NCBI GenBank assembly: GCA_031556475.1
Contig: JAVBSY010000065.1
Location: 7,963-71,962, forward strand
Direction: 5' to 3'
Source of the DNA: Azoarcus sp031556475
GTDB lineage: Bacteria > Pseudomonadota > Gammaproteobacteria > Burkholderiales > Rhodocyclaceae
Length of the DNA stretch: 64,000 nt
Of the stretch, positions 43,001 through 49,000 are shown piece by piece (the stretch's first letter is position 1; every line of letters starts with the position of its first letter). Both the position numbers and the translations under genes were made by a program. The notes below the pieces were generated by a model, which saw only the letters and a program-made list of their open reading frames with translations, ran no database searches and had not been told where the DNA came from.

Positions 43001-46000
43001 GGTCCCAGCCAGTCGCTACGGCCATGCCGTTGGCGTCGAGCACGCGCGCCGTGCAGTAATTGTAGGTGGCGGAATTCAGGATGCTGTTGCGGTCCAGATA
43101 CCACAGCCCGGCTTCATTGACTTCGAAGGCATAGGTTTGCTTGGCGCCGGCTGCGACCGTGCCGGTGGCCGACGTCGTGCTCACGCCGGGGTCGGATAGG
43201 GCCGCTCCGCCCCAGGTGGCGTCGAAATGGTAGGCGTTGTCGGCGACACTGCCGGCGTCGGCGCGGGTGACGCGCAGCAGGTAGGTGCCGGCGGTGGCGA
43301 GGTTGAGGTTGAGCGGAGCGCCGGCGGGGTTCCAGGTGGTGAGCAGAGAACCCGAGGGGTTGAAGATCTGCACGTTGCCCGTGCCGCTCCAGGTGGCGGC
43401 GGCAAGCTGCAGGCTGTCGCCGGCGGCGGCGGCCAGGCTCCACAGCGAGAGCGTTTGCGCGCCGGCGTCTTCGGCGAGGGTGCGCGATGTGTCCGCCTGG
43501 CGGTCGAGTTGGTGTGCCGCGGGAACCTGGCGCGCGGTGAAGCGCAGCGTGGGGGCGATGCCGTCGGTGGCGCCGCTGGCGCGCACGACGTAGTCGCCGG
43601 CGGCGAGATAGGCACGCAAGACTTGCTTGGTGCTGTTGTAGGTGCCGGATTTCAATACCGTGCCGTTGGGCGACAGGATTTGCAGCGCGGCCTGCCCGGC
43701 CGAGGTGGCGATGTCCTGCAGTTCGACCCAGCCGGCGGCCTCGAGCGTGAAGCTGTAGTCGCGTACGTCGCCACGCGTGGCGAGCGTGGCCGTGGTGAGT
43801 TCGTCCCAGGTGAGCGCCTGTGTGGCGTTGGCGACCGGGCGCAGCGTCGCGTCGAAATGCACTGGCGCGGTGGCGACGTAGTATTGCTTGGCGACGAGGT
43901 AGAGCGGGCCGTCTTCGTTGGCGGTGAAGCTGATCGAGGTGCTGCTGGTCCAGGTCGTGGTGGCGACCGTGCGTCCGGCCGCATCCACGATCAGGTAACG
44001 GAAGTGCTCGGAGGAGACGGTCGGCGCCGTGAAATCGAGGTTGTAGGTGCGTCCACCGATGGCGTCGAAGCGATGTACGGCGAGATTCCGCCCGGCCGGC
44101 AGGTCGCCCGCGATGTGCATGTCACCGTTGTCTTGCTCGGCGTCGTCGTGCGCGATGGCGACGTCGGGCACGGCCAGCAGCTTGAAGGCGTAGCTGGGCG
44201 TGGTGGCGATGTTGGAGGCTTGGACATCGAGGGTGTAGGTGCCGGCGGCCAGACGCTGGACGTAGAAGTTTTGCGGGTCCAGCGAGAAACTCGAGCCATT
44301 GGCCGAGGGGCCGTTCAGGATGAAGGAGACCGCACCGCCCTGGGCGTCGAGCGCGACGGTGGTGTCCGCGGCGAGCGTGAAGCTGTAGTGGTCAATGTTG
44401 CCCACGGCGCCGATGGTGGCGCCGATCTGGTTGCCCAGCGCGATGGGGGTGGTCAATTCGCTGTAGGGGCGCAGCAGCATCGTCGAGGTACGTGCTGCGG
44501 TGTCATAGTACGAGCCGTACAGGTACAGCACGTGGCGGCCGTTTTCGGTCAGGGTGACGCGTTGCAGGGCATCATTCATGCCGTAGGTGCTGCCGTAGGA
44601 TACGGTCGCGCCGCTGGGGCTGAGCAAGGTCCAGTAGCCGTAGGCGTTGGTGGTGACGCGCGGGTCGACGAGCAGCTTTTCACCGGCGACGCCGTCGTAG
44701 GCCCAGGCGGTGGCCCATTGGCCCTGCGCGACGGTGGTGCTGGCCGTGGTGCCGAGCGCGAGTGCGGGTAGCTGCGCCACATCGGCCAGTTGCACGCGGT
44801 AGCTGCCGGGGGCGTCCTGGCGCGCCTGCAGGCGGATCTCGTAGCTGCCGGCGGGCAGCTCGAGCACGCGCATGATGTCGCTGCCGTAGAGGTTCTGCGT
44901 GCCGATGACGGTGTTGGCGACGTCGGTGCGCACGAGGCTGGCGTCGTAGTAGTCGCCCGCGACGTTGAGCCACACGCGCGTGGGCTCGGCGAGGTTGAAG
45001 CGGTAGGTGGCTTTGTCGGCCGCCTGTGCGAAGGTGCCGGTGGCTTCACTGCCCAGCGGCAGCAGGTCGTCGGTGGCCTGGGCTTGTTCGAGCTTGAACG
45101 TGTAGGTGCCGCTCAGTGCGGTGCCATAGTAGGAATTCCAGCCTCCCGCGATGATGGTGTAGGTGCCCGATTGCGCGGGGGTGATGCGGATGCCTGTCGT
45201 CCCCGCGCTGTTGTTGATGGCCGTTTGGGATACTTGGTTGCCGCTGGGGTCGAACACGGCAAGCCGTATGTATTGGTAACTGCCGAGGGTGGGGACGGGT
45301 GTGACCCAATAGCTTTGCCCGGCTTCCAGGTCCAGTTTCAGGATGCCGTCGGCGACACTATTGGTCAGTTGCAGCGTGGCGTTGGCCTCGGCGCTCAGCG
45401 TACGCGTCGTGCTTGTGGCGCTGAGGGTGGCGTCGAAGCGGTCGTCCAGTCCAGGGGTAGCGTGGTAGCCGTTTTGCACGCGCAGGATGTAGTGCCCCGC
45501 GGCCAGACCCCACGCCTTGCCGCCGTAGTTGGACAGGGCGGTGACGGTGTTGCCCTTGGCGTCTACGATCTGGTAGGTCTTGGCCGAGCCGGTGGTGCTG
45601 TTTTCCGTCAGGATGAACTGCGTCGCTTCGCTGACGCTGAAGCTGAATTCCCGGGTTTCGTAGCCCGTCAGGAAACGGCCGGAGAAGGATTCGTCCACCG
45701 TGATCGGCACAGCGCCCTTGGGGGCGGTGGGCAACTCGAAACGCAGCGCCTGGCCGCCGGTGGCGGTGGTGGTGTTGCGTGCGACGATCAGCAGGTAGTG
45801 GCCGTCGCGCGGCACGTCGAGTGCGGTCAACGAGGTCGAGGCCGGGTTGCCCTGGGTGAGCAGCGTGCCCGCGGCGTCGTACAGGCGGAACCAGTCGTTG
45901 GCGCCGGCGCCGGAGAGGCCGCGCAGGTAGGTGTTGAGGTCGGCCTTGAGCACGACGTCGAAGGCCTCAAAGGCGTCGCTGGCCGCGAGATCGACGGCGA

Positions 46001-49000
46001 CGGTCGTGTCGGTGGCGATCGCCGTGGCGTGCGCGAGGTCGCGCACGGTGAAGCGTGCGGAGCCGTCGCCGCCCGTGAATCGCAGGGTGTAGTGCCCGGC
46101 GGGCAGCCAGCGTACCGGCGCCGACCAGGTGCGGCTGCCGCTGTTGTAGAACGATTCACGGACCGCGCCGGTTTCGACCCCGCCCGGGCCGGTCAGGGTC
46201 CAGTGGGTCCAATTGCCTTCCTGCCATTCGAGCGCGATCCAGCCGTCGGCGGTCTGGTCGAATTCGAAGGTGAAAGTGGGTTGGACCCAGTCGGTCACGG
46301 TGTCGAGCGTGAGGGCCTGGCCTTGCGTCTCGATTGGCGTGCCGGTGGTGCGCGTCAGTTGCAGCGTTGGCGTCGTGCCCGTGGTGGCAACACGCGTCAC
46401 GCGCAGATAGACCGTGCCGGTGCGCGCGGTGTCCATGCCGAGCAGGTTGGCAAGCGTCTGGTGTTCGAGCAGCGGCCGGCCGAAGGCGTCGAGGAGTGCG
46501 ATCCGGTAGTCGGGGGAGGCGGCTTGCGAGCTTTGAAGCTGGATGTGTTCGTTGGCCAGGACGTCGAGCGCGTACAGGCGCGCCTCGTTCACGGCCATGC
46601 CCGCGAGGTTGATGTCTTGCCCGGCGCCGATCGTCTGTGCCGCGGCCAGCGGGGTCAATTGCAGCGACAAGGCGCTGCCGCCGGCAACGAGCGAATCGAT
46701 GTCGAGTTCGTACTGGCCCGGCATCAGGAAGAGCGTGCGCGTACCGGTGGACAGTTCCGCCCAGTTCAGGTCGTCGAAACAATCATTGTGGTAGCTCGCG
46801 CCGTCGGTGCGGCGCAGGGTGAGGTTTGTTGCGGCGTTGCCCGCTGTGCTCGACAGCACCCACGCGGTGGGCGCGGTGACGTCGAAGCGCACCGTGGCGC
46901 GCTGGTGGTCGGCCGTGAAGGCAAGCGCGATGTCGGTGGCGGCCGTGATGTTGAGCGTGCCGAGGTCGCGTTCGAGCGTTTCGCCCAGCGCGATGCGTTC
47001 GACGCTGAAAGCGAAGTGGCCGTCGCCGCGTGCGTAGGAGTAATCGGTGTGGCGCGACAGCATCAGGGTGTAGCGCCCCGTACGCGTGATGGAGGTAGCG
47101 TTAGCGAGGCGCGAGGGATCGCCATGGGTGACGAGGTTGCCGGTTTCGTCGATAAGCCAGTAGTGGTTGCCGGTTCCGGTGCCTGCTTCGGGCATGAGAC
47201 GGAAGAGGTCGCCCTGGTCGAGCTCGACGGTGTAGAGCGCCAGGTTGTGACCGGCGGTCAGTTGCAGGTCGACCGCTTGTCCGGGGGTGAGCGAGGAGGC
47301 GTCGGCCGAGCTTTTTACGCGCCAGTTCGATGCCGCATACCAGGTGTCTGCATTGATGCTGTAGTCGCCGACGCCCGCCTGGATCGGCGGGTACCAATAG
47401 GAGCCGGTTTCCGATCCCTCTCCGTTCCAGGCCCACTGCGGCCAGTTCCACCGGTAGATGTCCGAGATACCTGGGCCGCTGAGGTAGAAGCTTGCGGCGG
47501 AGTCCGAATCCAGGTCGAGGAACAGCAGACCCGGCTGCGTGATGGAGAGCAGGTATTGCGTCGAGCCGGTGGCGGTTTCATCCAGCGCCAGCGATGTCAG
47601 GCCGGTGGTGTCGAGCTCCCCGGGCAGGACTTCGACGGTAAGGGTGGTGTGCGCATTGGCCGCTGCGGCGGGTGCGCCGTCGTAGGTTTCGTACTGGCGT
47701 GTCAGCCACAGGTAGGCTGGCCCGGATCGACTGTCCCAGGTGAGCTGCGGCAGGTCGCTGGCCCACGCTTCGTTCCAGTGTGTCGTGCGACCGTCGGCAT
47801 CGAGTGCGAGGATGCGGTATTCGTTGGCAAGCGCGCCTAGGTCGATGTTCAGTTGGTCGTAAGGGGTCAGCGCCACGCTCACCAGTACCGACTGCCCCGG
47901 TGTGACGGTGCCCAGATCGGTGGCAAGCCCCGAGGCGAGGGCGGTGGCCGTGGCGAACGGGACCAGCCGCAAAGTGGCGTCGCCGGTTGCGTCGGTGCCC
48001 ATGCCGCCGATACCGGCTTCCGCGCCCCCCATGGAGTCTCCGCCGCCGGAATGGCGGCCGCCGTTTTCGATGGTGAGTTCGTAGTGCCCGGGGGCAAGGT
48101 AGAGGACGCTGTCCGTGGCGTTGTAGTGGCCGTTCTGGGAAACCCACGGCGCAGGCCTGGAGAGGCCCGCGTTGAACATCTGCTTGTCGATCATCGTGCC
48201 GTTGGGGCCAACAAGCGACCAGCCGGCGCCGTCGAAGGCGGCGCCGGTGTCGACCATCCACAGTCCGCCTTCGGCGATGTCGAAGCTGAATACGCTTTTT
48301 TGGCCCGCGGCGGTGAGGCTGGTCTGGATCTCCGTGGCCTGGGTGGTCGGCAGTGTGCCGAGCGTTTCGGAGAGGTCGGCGACATGCGCGGTTTCGCTCA
48401 GCATGAAGTCGAGTTCGGCCGCGCCCAGATCGCCGTATCCCTGGCTGCGGTAGAGGGCGAGGGTGTAGCGGCCGTCGCGCTGCGGGTTGAAGCGCAACCG
48501 CGTGTCGGCGGCCGGGTCGCCGGCGAGCACTTGCTGGCCGTTGGCGTCGTAGATGGCGAAGAAGTTGCCTAAGGCGGCGTCGGCCAGCCCGTCGAGCTGG
48601 TAGTCGTTGGCGGCGAGCGCGTCGAAGGTGAAGAGCGCGAGCCCCTGGTTGTCGGCGAAGTCGCGCCGGATCCGTTCGCCGGTGGCGATGGTTTCGGCCT
48701 GCGCGGTGCTATGCACGGCGAAGCTGAACGGGTCTTGCGCCTGCGAGAAGGCAAGCGTGTAGCGCCCGGCCGGCATCCATGACATTGTCATAGGCCAGAT
48801 ATGTCTGTTGCCGAGTCCGTCGTGGATGTCGTTGTACCACGGCGACAGATAGCCGTCGGCTTCGATGCCGCGTGGGCCGATGAGTTGGAAGTTGTTGTAG
48901 TTCCCGCGCCATTCGATGAACAGCATGCCGTCCTGGGCGAGGTCGAAGTGGTAGTTCGGGGTGGCGGCAGCAGGGCTGGCGTTGATTTCGGCGCCCAGTT